From NCBI GenBank assembly GCA_947625015.1, contig CANQMR010000013.1:1-64000 (forward strand): a stretch of DNA of 64,000 nucleotides. Reading direction: 5' to 3'. Source of the DNA: an uncultured Lachnospiraceae bacterium (lineage in GTDB: Bacteria > Bacillota > Clostridia > Lachnospirales > Lachnospiraceae). Below are positions 9,150 to 17,981 of the stretch, one piece after another. Both the position numbers and the translations under genes were made by a program. Positions within the stretch are counted from its first letter, which is position 1, and every line of letters begins with the position of its first letter. The notes beneath the pieces are model-generated. The model saw nothing but the letters and a program-made list of their open reading frames with translations. It ran no database searches and was not told the origin of the DNA.

Positions 9150-12100
9150 TTATTCATCGTAATCATCATAGCTATCTTCACTGTAGTCATCACCTGCATA
9201 ATCATTGGTTTCATAACCGTCATCCACATAGTCATCACTCTCATAGCTATCTTCTTCGGAATCGCTTAACAATTCAAAGCCTTCGTCATTCTCATCTACA
9301 CCGCTAAAGCCTTGCTCCTTCATCTCAGCTTCGTCTTTTTTATAATCCATATTGGCAAAATCCTGAATATCCTCATTGCCATAGTCAACGTTCTCGCTGA
9401 TTTCCACTTCCGTATTATCCTCGCGGAGCACTCTGACGTCTAACGCAAGAGACTGAAATTCTTTCAGCAGCACCTTAAAGGATTCCGGTATTCCCGGTTT
9501 CGGAATATTCTCACCCTTAATAATTGCCTCATAGGTCTTCACACGTCCTACCACATCATCAGACTTCACTGTCAGAATCTCCTGCAAAGTGTAGGAAGCG
9601 CCATAAGCCTCAAGCGCCCAAACCTCCATCTCACCGAAACGCTGACCGCCAAACTGCGCCTTACCACCAAGAGGCTGTTGGGTAACTAATGCATACGGTC
9701 CTGTAGAACGGGCATGAATCTTATCGTCAACCAGATGATGAAGTTTTAAGTAATGCATGAAACCAATCGTTACCGGAGAATCGAACTCTTCACCGGTCCG
9801 GCCGTCACGCAGGGTGACTTTACCGGTTCTGCTGATTGGAACGCCTTTCCATTCCTCTCTGTGGTCGCGATTCTCATAGAGATAATCCATAACCTCATCC
9901 GCCACCTGGGATCTCCATTTCTTCTCAAAATCCTCCCATTCGGTGTTGACATAGTCGTTGGCCATCTCCAGGGTCTCCATAATATCTTCCTCATTGGCGC
10001 CGTCGAATACAGGCGTTGCAATATTAAAGCCCAATGCCTTGGCAGCCAGACCTAAGTGAATCTCCAACACCTGACCGATATTCATACGGGAAGGCACGCC
10101 TAACGGATTTAATACAATATCCAGCGGACGGCCATTCGGCAGGAACGGCATATCCTCAACAGGAAGGATGCGGGAGATAACGCCCTTGTTACCATGACGT
10201 CCGGCCATCTTATCACCAACACTGATTTTTCTCTTCTGCGCAATATACACGCGGACAGATTTATTCACTCCCGGAGACAACTCGTCTCCTGCTTCTCTTG
10301 TAAACACCTTGGTATCAATGACAATACCGAAAGCGCCATGCGGAACACGCAGGGAAGTATCTCTTACTTCTCTGGCCTTCTCGCCAAAGATAGCGCGGAG
10401 CAGTCTCTCCTCTGCGGTAAGCTCTGTCTCTCCCTTCGGCGTAACCTTACCTACCAGAATATCTCCGGCACGAACCTCGGCGCCGATACGGATAATACCA
10501 TTTTCATCCAAATCCTTTAACACATCCGGTCCAAGTCCTGCTAAATCTCTGGTAATCTCCTCGGAGCCTAACTTGGTATCTCTCGCCTCCGCTTCATATT
10601 CCTCAATGTGTACAGAAGTATAGACGTCCTCCTGCACCAGTCTTTCACTTAATAATACCGCATCCTCATAGTTATAACCTTCCCAGGTCATAAATCCAAT
10701 CAACGGGTTCTTACCCAGCGCAATCTCACCGCCTGAAGTAGACGCGCCATCTGCGATAACCTCACCGGCCTTTACGCGCTCACCTTTTACCACAATCGGT
10801 CTCTGATTCATACAGTTACCCTGATTGCTTCGGGCAAACTTAATTACATGATAGGTGTCTTTGGTTCCATCGTCACATTTAATGACAATCTCCTTACTGT
10901 TGGATTTCTCAACCACGCCGTCATGCTTAGCTACGATACAAACGCCTGAATCCACCGCTGCTTTTTCTTCCATACCGGTACCTACGATTGGCGCCTCCGT
11001 CTTTAACAGCGGTACCGCCTGACGCTGCATGTTGGAACCCATCAACGCGCGGTTCGCATCATCATTTTCCAGGAACGGAATCATGGAGGTTGCCACAGAG
11101 AATACCATCTTCGGCGATACATCCATCAAATCCACCCGGTTCTTCTCAAACTCGGCTGTCTCTTCTCTGAATCGACCTGCGATACGGGATTTTGCAAAAG
11201 TTCCATCAGGATTAATCGGCTCATTTGCCTGAGCGACTACATAATTATCCTCTTCATCCGCAGTCAGATATACAACCTCATCCGTTACTACCGGATTGTC
11301 CGGGTCCCGCTTGTCCAGTTTGCGATATGGCGCTTCAATAAAACCATACTGATTAATTCTTGCATAGCAGGCAAGAGAATTAATCAGACCGATGTTCGGA
11401 CCTTCCGGCGTCTCAATTGGACACATTCTTCCATAATGCGTGTAATGCACGTCACGCACCTCAAATCCGGCTCTGTCTCTGGAAAGACCGCCCGGACCTA
11501 ATGCAGATAAACGTCTCTTATGCGTCAGCTCGGAAAGAGGATTATTCTGATCCATAAACTGGGACAACTGGGAGCTTCCGAAGAACTCCTTTACCGCCGC
11601 CGTTACCGGTTTAATATTAATTAAATTCTCAGGCTTTGCAAGAATGGTGTCCATATCCTGTGTGGACATTTTCTCTCTTACCACTCTCTCCAATCTGGAA
11701 AGGCCGATACGATATTGATTCTGCAACAGTTCTCCCACTGCCCTAATCCGTCGGTTGCCCAAATGGTCAATATCGTCATCATTACCGATGCCATATTCCA
11801 AATGCATATTATAATTAATGGAAGCCAAAATATCTTCCTTGGTAATATGCTTGGGAATCAAATCACGTATGCTTGCCTTAATCTCTCTCTTTAATTCTTC
11901 TCTGTCTGTATATTTTTCTAAAAGTATCTTTAACTGTGGATAGAATACACTTTCTGTCACGCCCAGCTCTTTTAGTTCTTCTTCACTCAAATCAACATGT
12001 CTTCTGATATCGACCATCATATTAGACAAAACCTTGACATTGCGGGTCTCCGTCTGAATAATGACATAAGGAACGGCAGCATCCTGCAATTCCAAACCGC

Positions 12101-13055
12101 TCTCTCTGGTAAGCCGGTCTCCTGCCTTTGCCAAAATTTCTCCTGTAGTCGGATCCACTACATCCTCAGCCAGCACATGTCCGGCAAGCCGATTTCTAAA
12201 GGACAGTTTTTTATTAAATTTATAACGTCCGACTTTTGCCAAATCGTAACGTCTGGGGTCAAAAAACATGGAATGGATTAAACTCTGCGCACTTTCAACC
12301 GCCAGCGGTTCACCCGGACGGATTTTTTTGTACAATTCAAGCAGGCCATCTTCATAATTATTGGAAGGGTCCTTCTCCAAACTCGCTTTAATCTTCGGCT
12401 CATCACCAAACAGCTCAAGAATTTCTTCATTGGTCCCAACACCTAAAGAACGAATTAAAACAGTGATTGGCACCTTTCTTGTTCTATCAACACGTACATA
12501 GAATACGTCATTGGAATCTGTTTCATACTCCAGCCATGCGCCACGATTAGGAATAACCGTACAGGAATACAGAGTCTTTCCCAGTTTATCATGGCCAATG
12601 GCATAATAAATACCCGGTGAACGAACCAACTGGCTGACAATAACACGCTCCGCACCGTTAATTACAAAGGTTCCCGTCTCTGTCATCAGGGGAATCTCTC
12701 CCATGAAGATCTTATTCCGATCTGTAACCTCACCTGTCTCATTGTTGCACAGGCGCAATGTAACCTCTAACCGAGCCGCATATGTTGCATCCCTTTCCTT
12801 ACACTTCTCAATCGAGTATTTGGTCTTTTCTTCGCACACATGGAAGTCTGGAAATTCCAGACTGAATTGACCACTATAATCGGTGATTGGAGAAATGTCA
12901 TCGAACACCTCTTTAAGTCCTGTCTCTAAGAACCATTTGTATGAGTCTTTCTGTACTTCAATTAAATTGGGCATCTCAAGTACTTCCTTTTGTCTGGAAT
13001 AACTCATTCGGATTCCTTTTCCCGCTTTCACAGGACTAATTCTGCTCTTTTCCAT
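9150..13055 (-). CDS. rpoB: DNA-directed RNA polymerase subunit beta
   Basis: Second catalytic subunit of RNA polymerase, about 1301 residues. The rifampicin-pocket region is intact ([24 protein letters not shown]), as are the [10 protein letters not shown] and [24 protein letters not shown] segments. It ends in a long Asp/Glu/Tyr-rich tail (about 60 residues, [17 protein letters not shown]). I take the ATG at 13055 (AAGGGG upstream) instead of the GTG at 13067, which overlaps the ribosome binding site. It has a dedicated promoter and a structured 5' leader, so it is not simply read through from rplJL as in the textbook cluster. Confidence 0.98.
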   Translation of the reverse strand: MEKSRISPVKAGKGIRMSYSRQKEVLEMPNLIEVQKDSYKWFLETGLKEVFDDISPITDYSGQFSLEFPDFHVCEEKTKYSIEKCKERDATYAARLEVTLRLCNNETGEVTDRNKIFMGEIPLMTETGTFVINGAERVIVSQLVRSPGIYYAIGHDKLGKTLYSCTVIPNRGAWLEYETDSNDVFYVRVDRTRKVPITVLIRSLGVGTNEEILELFGDEPKIKASLEKDPSNNYEDGLLELYKKIRPGEPLAVESAQSLIHSMFFDPRRYDLAKVGRYKFNKKLSFRNRLAGHVLAEDVVDPTTGEILAKAGDRLTRESGLELQDAAVPYVIIQTETRNVKVLSNMMVDIRRHVDLSEEELKELGVTESVFYPQLKILLEKYTDREELKREIKASIRDLIPKHITKEDILASINYNMHLEYGIGNDDDIDHLGNRRIRAVGELLQNQYRIGLSRLERVVREKMSTQDMDTILAKPENLINIKPVTAAVKEFFGSSQLSQFMDQNNPLSELTHKRRLSALGPGGLSRDRAGFEVRDVHYTHYGRMCPIETPEGPNIGLINSLACYARINQYGFIEAPYRKLDKRDPDNPVVTDEVVYLTADEEDNYVVAQANEPINPDGTFAKSRIAGRFREETAEFEKNRVDLMDVSPKMVFSVATSMIPFLENDDANRALMGSNMQRQAVPLLKTEAPIVGTGMEEKAAVDSGVCIVAKHDGVVEKSNSKEIVIKCDDGTKDTYHVIKFARSNQGNCMNQRPIVVKGERVKAGEVIADGASTSGGEIALGKNPLIGFMTWEGYNYEDAVLLSERLVQEDVYTSVHIEEYEAEARDTKLGSEEITRDLAGLGPDVLKDLDENGIIRIGAEVRAGDILVGKVTPKGETELTAEERLLRAIFGEKAREVRDTSLRVPHGAFGIVIDTKVFTREAGDELSPGVNKSVRVYIAQKRKISVGDKMAGRHGNKGVISRILPVEDMPFLPNGRPLDIVLNPLGVPSRMNIGQVLEIHLGLAAKALGFNIATPVFDGANEEDIMETLEMANDYVNTEWEDFEKKWRSQVADEVMDYLYENRDHREEWKGVPISRTGKVTLRDGRTGEEFDSPVTIGFMHYLKLHHLVDDKIHARSTGPYALVTQQPLGGKAQFGGQRFGEMEVWALEAYGASYTLQEILTVKSDDVVGRVKTYEAIIKGENIPKPGIPESFKVLLKEFQSLALDVRVLREDNTEVEISENVDYGNEDIQDFANMDYKKDEAEMKEQGFSGVDENDEGFELLSDSEEDSYESDDYVDDGYETNDYAGDDYSEDSYDDYDE

Positions 13056-13089
13056 TGACGTTTTCACCCCTTGAATATCATTGTTTTCC

Positions 13090-13119
13090 CATTATTGAGG
13101 ATAGCTACCCACAATAATG
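13090..13119 (-). promoter_or_regulatory. Hairpin in the rpoB 5' leader
   Basis: CATTATTG/CAATAATG arms (8 bp) continue after one mismatch into GG/CC and a TAGCTA palindrome. No T-run follows, so it is not a terminator. It would form at the 5' end of the rpoBC mRNA, about 35 bases ahead of the start codon, and could stabilise or regulate the message. Confidence 0.6.
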
Positions 13120-13129
13120 ACATTTTAAT

Positions 13130-13158
13130 ATTTTATCACTGCTGAAATCAAGTGTCAA
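13130..13158 (-). promoter_or_regulatory. rpoB promoter
   Basis: Consensus TTGACA (13158-13153), 17 bases, TAAAAT (13135-13130) on the minus strand. It lies between the HD-domain gene and rpoB, about 75 bases before the rpoB ATG. Confidence 0.85.
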
Positions 13159-13269
13159 CCAAAATTTTCTTGTTTTTTGGAAAGAATTTCTGGATATAAT
13201 AGATATGGCATTTTGAAAAAGAAAAATCACTATATATTGTTATTGGTGCCTGTATTTTATGAATATTTT

Positions 13270-13815
13270 TTATTTGCTGCCTTCCCATAACTGCGTGAAC
13301 AACTCCATATATCGCCGTTCCACCTGTTCAAAGGGTACATAATCCTCCGAAAAATCGCTTTTCATCTCCGGTCTTTCATTACCGGCCGGTTCCTCTAACA
13401 GCTCCGTTAAATCAAAATACAGCATATCGTCGTCAATCTGCCGCACCAGTCTTTCTTCCTGTTCCGTTAAAGGGCTTCCCAGAAATTTTTCATAGACCAT
13501 GCAAAGAAACCGTTCCTCTAATCTCTGATATTCCGGCAGACTGTTTTTAAAGGGGCGCGGCACATCAGAAAGATACGCCTCGCCGGCGTCATGCAAAAGG
13601 CAGGCCAAGCAAACCCTGCGGCTGTACCCTCTCGCCACAGCCTCAAGGGCGCAGTGAATACAGTGCTGCCCCACAGAAAAGAAATGCTTTACATGGCCGT
13701 TACCTCTGCAAAGCAGCGACAGGGCATGGGCAATATCCTGTATCTGAATCTTTTCCATTTCCGGCTTCATCGGATAAAAATGGATTCCGGTATAAGTGGT
13801 AATATAATCTGCCAT
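13270..13815 (-). CDS. HD-domain hydrolase (YfbR-like nucleotidase family)
   Basis: 181 residues from the ATG at 13815, which is preceded by GAGGAG; the longer frame starting at 13842 lacks a site. Metal-binding HD signature: His in HFFSVGQH, the HD pair in CLLHDAGEAYLSDVPR, and a later Asp in QIDDDML. This fits YfbR/YedJ-type HD phosphohydrolases such as dNMP 5'-nucleotidases; the substrate is not provable from sequence. It lies between rplL (with its own terminator) and rpoB (with its own promoter), where many bacteria have no gene. Confidence 0.82.
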   Translation of the reverse strand: MADYITTYTGIHFYPMKPEMEKIQIQDIAHALSLLCRGNGHVKHFFSVGQHCIHCALEAVARGYSRRVCLACLLHDAGEAYLSDVPRPFKNSLPEYQRLEERFLCMVYEKFLGSPLTEQEERLVRQIDDDMLYFDLTELLEEPAGNERPEMKSDFSEDYVPFEQVERRYMELFTQLWEGSK

Positions 13816-13907
13816 CACGAACTCCTCACATATCCAAAACACTCCGGCGATTGCAAAGCTAAGCGCCCCGCAATGCGCAGACAGAGCATTTATGGGTTTA
13901 CGGAAAA

Positions 13908-13940
13908 AGACCTTAAAACAAACTCCTCGTTCTAAGGTCT
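13908..13940 (-). terminator. rplJL terminator
   Basis: AGACCTTA/TAAGGTCT stem with a 17-base loop, then TTTTTCC on the minus strand. It lies 50 bases after rplL and separates ribosomal from RNA polymerase transcription. Confidence 0.75.
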
Positions 13941-13991
13941 CTTTCGTTCCTATTCATCTGTATTCAACAAAAATATACAGTCGGGGTATGA

Positions 13992-14366
13992 TTACTTCAA
14001 TGTAACCTTAGCGCCCTCAGCCTCTAACTTAGTCTTAATCTCCTCAGCCTCAGCCTTAGAAGCGCCCTCCTTAACAACCTTAGGTGCGCCGTCAACAACT
14101 TCCTTTGCTTCCTTAAGACCTAAACCGGTTACCTCACGAACAACCTTGATTACCTTAACCTTGTTAGCGCCAACTTCTGTAAGCTCTACATCGAACTCAT
14201 CCTTCTCCTCGCCTGCCGCGCCGCCTGCTGCCGCACCGCCTGCTGCTGCAACAACAACGCCTGCTGCTGCGGATACGCCGAACTCTTCCTCACAAGCCTT
14301 TACTAACTCGTTTAACTCTAAAACACTTAACTTCTTAATCTCTTCAATAATTTCCTGAGTTGTCAT
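13992..14366 (-). CDS. rplL: 50S ribosomal protein L7/L12
   Basis: 124 residues, the usual length. N-terminal dimerisation domain ([31 protein letters not shown]), an Ala/Gly-rich hinge, and the C-terminal factor-binding domain ([24 protein letters not shown]). Forms the L10-(L7/L12) stalk that recruits translation GTPases. AGGAAT-type site before ATG. It follows rplJ by 169 bases and shares the L10-leader-controlled transcript. Confidence 0.98.
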   Translation of the reverse strand: MTTQEIIEEIKKLSVLELNELVKACEEEFGVSAAAGVVVAAAGGAAAGGAAGEEKDEFDVELTEVGANKVKVIKVVREVTGLGLKEAKEVVDGAPKVVKEGASKAEAEEIKTKLEAEGAKVTLK

Positions 14367-14535
14367 ATTTCATTCCTCCATAATTATAATAAATATTGGT
14401 CTGCTGCCTGGCAGTGATTACGCCGCCCGAACAGCTGTCATAACTGCGGCATACTATGTATGCCTTAAACTGCGCTGCAACGCTTATGAACATACCATGT
14501 ACGCCTTAAGCCTGTAACGCCCATAAACATCTTGT

Positions 14536-15039
14536 CTACGCCTCTGCTGCCGCACCGTCCTGCTTGTCTGCAATCTGCTTGATAACTCTTGCAAAATTGG
14601 CAATCGGTGACTGGATGCTTCCAAGGAATTTGGAAAGCAGCTCTTCTCTTGACGGGATGCTGGAAATTGCCTTAATCCCTGCCTGATCATAATAAGTACC
14701 CTCAACGATACCGCATTTAATCTCCAATGCCTCTGCCTCTTTTGCAAACTTGGCAAGTATTCTTGCCGGAGCCGTTGCATCGGTCTTGGAAATGGCGATT
14801 GCGTTCGGACCTTCTAAAGCATCTTTTAATGCTTCAAACTCTGTTCCCTCAATCGCAAATCTGACCATGGTGTTCTTATATACCTTATAAGTAACGCCGG
14901 CTTCTCTTAATTCCTTACGAAGTCTGGTGTCCTGCTCTACGGTAAGACCACGATAGTCTACAATCACTGCTGACTGTGCGTCCTGAAGCTGAGTTTTGAT
15001 CTCGTCAATGATTGGCTGTTTCAATTCAATCTTTGCCAT
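14536..15039 (-). CDS. rplJ: 50S ribosomal protein L10
   Basis: 167 residues. The N-terminal rRNA-binding part (IVDYRGLTVEQDTRLRKELREAGVTYKVYKNT) and the C-terminal helix that holds L7/L12 dimers are both present. GGAGGCG ribosome binding site. Preceded by a structured leader and attenuator at 15040-15200, the classic autogenous control of this operon by L10-L12. Confidence 0.98.
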   Translation of the reverse strand: MAKIELKQPIIDEIKTQLQDAQSAVIVDYRGLTVEQDTRLRKELREAGVTYKVYKNTMVRFAIEGTEFEALKDALEGPNAIAISKTDATAPARILAKFAKEAEALEIKCGIVEGTYYDQAGIKAISSIPSREELLSKFLGSIQSPIANFARVIKQIADKQDGAAAEA

Positions 15040-15200
15040 CGTCTCTACGCCTCCTTATCATACTAATGACTGCACGATATAAAAAGAAAAGCTCCATGCC
15101 GACAGACATAGAGCGAAACGTCATTCTCACGATTCTTCCTCGGCAGGCGCTAATGCTTACACCAAAACGGTACCTGCTGTCTTCGGCAGTTCATCGTTGC
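15040..15200 (-). promoter_or_regulatory. L10 leader (ribosomal protein leader) of rplJL
   Basis: The minus-strand leader carries the characteristic GAAGACAGCAGGT ... CCTGCCGAGGAA pairing of Firmicutes L10 leaders (CAGCAGG with CCTGCCG). It is followed by a perfect 8-bp terminator stem GCTCTATG/CATGGAGC (15114-15091) and a T-rich run (TTTTCTTTTT), just before the rplJ ribosome binding site. Known mechanism: L10-(L7/L12)4 binds the leader and favours termination. Confidence 0.85.
15091..15114 (-). terminator. Attenuator hairpin in the L10 leader
   Basis: Stem GCTCTATG/CATGGAGC (one G-U pair), 8-base loop, T-run toward lower coordinates. Confidence 0.8.
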
Positions 15201-15202
15201 TT

Positions 15203-15231
15203 ACATTACCATAATGTTATGCCAAAGTCAA
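15203..15231 (-). promoter_or_regulatory. rplJL promoter
   Basis: TTGACT (15231-15226), 17 bases, TAATGT (15208-15203) on the minus strand, directly upstream of the L10 leader. Confidence 0.75.
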
Positions 15232-15282
15232 GAATTTTTTTCATTTTTTTGCATAAATATTCATTTTTTTGTAATTTCAGGG

Positions 15283-15311
15283 TGGACATTTTCCTATTTT
15301 TATATTATACT
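15283..15311 (+). promoter_or_regulatory. Promoter of the FliD-like gene
   Basis: TGGACA (15283-15288), 17 bases, TATACT (15306-15311) on the plus strand, back to back with the rplJL promoter. Confidence 0.65.
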
Positions 15312-15404
15312 TATATTAATTATGGGAGACTAGCGCTAACGGATTGGCGTGTTCCCGTATTTTCAAAAGTCAGGCAGAATCATCCATGGAAGGAGGTATG
15401 TGAT

Positions 15405-16667
15405 ATGCTGAATCTGAATAATGTCTATAATTATTACAGTTCCCAGCTTGCGGCGCCTAATCGCAGCAGGTTCCATTCTCATAAGAGAAACGATTTAAAA
15501 ACAGTATATAACAATATGGTTAAGCAGAACCAGCATTCACCGTTTTACAAATTTACCTTCTCGGATGCAACCCAGGCTTATGCCATCGGTATCAAGGAGG
15601 CCGCCATGTCCTTACAGGCGGAGGGCAAATCTCTAAGCGGGCAGGAAGACAGTGTGTTTGACCAGATGACCGCCGTATCCGATAATGAGAATGTTGTATT
15701 TGCCCAGTTAAGCGATACGGTTTCCGAAGATTTGCCGGATACGCTTTCCATTCAGGTTGATACGCTGGCAAAGGGGCAGGTCAATGTGGGCAATTACCTT
15801 CCCGACGGGGAGAGCGCATTTGCTCCCGGCGATTATTCTTTCGGCATCTCCGTCGGACATAACAAATATACTTTCCAGCTTACAGTACATGAGGAAGATA
15901 CCAACCAGCAGATCCAGCGGAGTCTGGCTGCTTCCATTAACCAGAATAATATTGGCATAAGAGCCAGCCTGCGCAGCAACAGAATTGAGGGGACCAGCGC
16001 ATTGACATTGCGTTCTGAAGCTGTGGGGCTTCCCAACGACAACGAATTATTCTTCCGTTTTGAGGACGGTTATTTAGAAAATGATATTACCGGCCGGCTG
16101 GGCATTGACCAGGTGGAGACGGCGCCTACCAACGCCCAGTTCTACATCAATGACACCCTGCATACAGCAGTCAGCAACCGGATTTCTCTAAACCATTCGA
16201 TGGATTTAGATTTAATGTCAACCAGCAAGACGCCGGTTAATATATATCTGGTTCCGGACGAAGATAAGATTGCCACTAAGCTCACCAGCTTTATGAACTC
16301 TTATAATCAGTTGGTGGATATTGCAAGACACGCCTCCAGCCAGAGAGGGGCTACCAAGCTGATGCGGGATATTACCGGCATTGCCAGACGCAACCGGGAG
16401 GCGTTGGAATCCGTAGGACTGACGATTAACGAGAACGGCTATCTCGATAAGACCGGCGAAGCAGACAGCGCCCAGATTAAGAACCTGTTTAACAGTGAAT
16501 TGTCCGGTTTCAGCAGGGATTTGCAGCGGACTACCGAGAAGATGACGCTGAACCCTCTGGATTATATTGATAAAGTTGTGGTTACTTACCCCAACAACAC
16601 AGGCACATATCCCAACCCCTATAATCCGTCCAAGTATTCCGGACTTCTATTTAACGACTACGCATAG
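15405..16667 (+). CDS. FliD-like (flagellar capping protein-related) protein
   Basis: 420 residues from the ATG at 15405 (AAGGAGG upstream); the frame extends further 5' only because no stop intervenes. The middle resembles FliD domains: a ligand-like segment (DYSFGISVGHNKYTFQLTV), QFYINDTLHTAVSNRISLNHSMDLDLMSTSKTPVNI split over the usual FliD 'inG..tt..N.i' pattern, and SFMNSYNQLVDIA, close to the 'fV.aYN.l' of FliD. The N-terminus lacks FliD coiled coil hallmarks and the C-terminus ends in an Asn/Pro/Tyr-rich tail. No other flagellar gene is near, and it has its own promoter and terminator. It may be an orphan FliD paralogue with another surface or assembly role. Confidence 0.65.
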   Translation: MLNLNNVYNYYSSQLAAPNRSRFHSHKRNDLKTVYNNMVKQNQHSPFYKFTFSDATQAYAIGIKEAAMSLQAEGKSLSGQEDSVFDQMTAVSDNENVVFAQLSDTVSEDLPDTLSIQVDTLAKGQVNVGNYLPDGESAFAPGDYSFGISVGHNKYTFQLTVHEEDTNQQIQRSLAASINQNNIGIRASLRSNRIEGTSALTLRSEAVGLPNDNELFFRFEDGYLENDITGRLGIDQVETAPTNAQFYINDTLHTAVSNRISLNHSMDLDLMSTSKTPVNIYLVPDEDKIATKLTSFMNSYNQLVDIARHASSQRGATKLMRDITGIARRNREALESVGLTINENGYLDKTGEADSAQIKNLFNSELSGFSRDLQRTTEKMTLNPLDYIDKVVVTYPNNTGTYPNPYNPSKYSGLLFNDYA

Positions 16668-16669
16668 AC

Positions 16670-16702
16670 AAATCCCTTCCGTCTAACTGACGGAAGGGAT
16701 TT
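16670..16702. terminator. Bidirectional terminator
   Basis: Stem AAATCCCTTCCGTC/GACGGAAGGGATTT with a 5-base loop and T-runs on both sides. It ends the FliD-like gene; the convergent GlsB-like gene reads its last codons and stop from within this hairpin. Confidence 0.9.
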
Positions 16703-16943
16703 TTTTAATTACTTTTCCCAAAGCAACAAAAAGGAACGCGCCGATTACGGTGATAATGATATCTCCCAATATATTCGTACCGGATATCCCTATCAGTCTA
16801 ATTAAAAATCCGCCTACAACTCCGCCGATGATTCCCAGGATTATGTTTTTCAATACCCCGCCCACATGCATGATGTTTCCGGCAATCCATCCTGACAATC
16901 CTCCCACAATGGAAGTAATTAAAATTCCAACCAAATTAAACAT
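16683..16943 (-). CDS. GlsB/YeaQ/YmgE family membrane protein
   Basis: 86 residues from the ATG at 16943 (AAGGGG upstream). Three hydrophobic segments with the Gly-rich signature of the transglycosylase-associated family (GGLSGWIAGNIM, IILGIIGGVVGGFL, TVIGAFLFVALG). Small integral membrane proteins linked to stress responses; exact role unknown. Its C-terminus (KIPSVS) is encoded inside the terminator hairpin shared with the FliD-like gene. Confidence 0.85.
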   Translation of the reverse strand: MFNLVGILITSIVGGLSGWIAGNIMHVGGVLKNIILGIIGGVVGGFLIRLIGISGTNILGDIIITVIGAFLFVALGKVIKKIPSVS

Positions 16944-17002
16944 ATTGTTATCCCCTTTCATTCATCTATCGCATTATGCTATATTCATCCTGCTTTAAAT
17001 GC

Positions 17003-17368
17003 TTATTCCAAAACCAGCTTGGCTGCCAAATCCAGTTTATTCAAAAAAGGAAGGAAATCCGCTTCCAGGCAGTCCGCCACCAACAGCTTGTCCCCGCTGC
17101 TTAAGGAAATGCCCAAATGCTTTACCGCAGTAATCATAGCCTTTTTGTCAATGTAACTGCTTCTTTCGTTCAGAAGGGAGGCGCACTGGTTATAGACTTC
17201 AATCTCCCAGTTAATTCCGCTGATGACTTCATTGATAAATGTGCTGGTATCCTCTAATCCTTCTCCCCGCAGTTCCTCTATAAGCATCTGCAACGCCGGT
17301 ATCAGATTATCGCTGTATGCAATCAATTCCCCAAGCACATCCCGCTGAAGCTGTTCTCGTTCCTCCAT
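17003..17368 (-). CDS. Hypothetical helical protein
   Basis: 121 residues from the ATG at 17368; the ribosome binding site GGAAGGAGG lies within the longer frame, so that frame is not the start. Mostly alpha-helical and acidic, no membrane segment or known motif (ALQMLIEELRGEGLEDTSTF, LNKLDLAAKLVLE). I do not recognise it. It lies between the GlsB-like gene and pncA, all on the minus strand. Confidence 0.6.
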   Translation of the reverse strand: MEEREQLQRDVLGELIAYSDNLIPALQMLIEELRGEGLEDTSTFINEVISGINWEIEVYNQCASLLNERSSYIDKKAMITAVKHLGISLSSGDKLLVADCLEADFLPFLNKLDLAAKLVLE

Positions 17369-17439
17369 CTGCCGTTTCCTCCTTCCCAATCCTTTTTGAT
17401 TATATATAATGATACCCTATATTTTTATTTCTAATATGG

Positions 17440-17949
17440 CTATTCCTCGCCCGTCACTTCGACCTGGCACATTTTCATCGTCTCTAACGCCGCCTTATGG
17501 GTTGCCGGCGTGACTCCGGCGCAGCAGCCGGCGTCAACGCTAACTTTAATCTCCGGATAGGCGGCCTTGATAATCAGGGCGTTGGACACAACGCAAATAT
17601 CTGTGCAAAGCCCCACCAGCTCCACCTCTTCTAAATGCATATCCTTCCAGTCCAGCCAGCCGAACGCAGGCTTATCAATATACCGGGCGCCGGGAACCTC
17701 CAAGCCATCCACAATCTGCCATCCCTTTGTACCCTGAATACAGTGTTCCACAGGAAGATGCTTTCCCTCGTTGGTATTTAGGTAATCCTTTGTATGGGTA
17801 TCCCTGGTGAAAATAATCTCGCCGCCCTCTGCCTGACAGGCTTTGATTTTTTCCCGTACCTTGTCCACTATCTGCCGCGCTTCCGGGGTTCCAAGGGAAC
17901 CGTCCACAAAGTCATTCTGCATATCTACCACAATCAACGTTTTCTTCAT
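17440..17949 (-). CDS. pncA: Nicotinamidase / isochorismatase-family hydrolase
   Basis: 169 residues. Cysteine hydrolase of the isochorismatase fold with a complete triad: Asp10 (VDMQNDFVDGSLG), Lys in DKPAFG and Cys in LVGLCTDICVVSNA with its cis-peptide region. A DTHTKDYLNT-H metal/substrate loop supports nicotinamidase (NAD salvage: nicotinamide to nicotinate), though other amides are possible. Start supported by GAGGTG. It lies 32 bases downstream of ileS and may be cotranscribed with it. Confidence 0.85.
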   Translation of the reverse strand: MKKTLIVVDMQNDFVDGSLGTPEARQIVDKVREKIKACQAEGGEIIFTRDTHTKDYLNTNEGKHLPVEHCIQGTKGWQIVDGLEVPGARYIDKPAFGWLDWKDMHLEEVELVGLCTDICVVSNALIIKAAYPEIKVSVDAGCCAGVTPATHKAALETMKMCQVEVTGEE

Positions 17950-17981
17950 TCCGACACCTCGCCCGTTTCGTACCGGTCCGC

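Noticed and set aside
14484-14780. 98-codon ORF overlapping rplJ
   Set aside because: Other-frame shadow of rplJ.
15012-15404. N-terminal extension of the FliD-like ORF
   Set aside because: Crosses the L10 leader and two promoters; the ribosome binding site and ATG at 15405 fix the true start.
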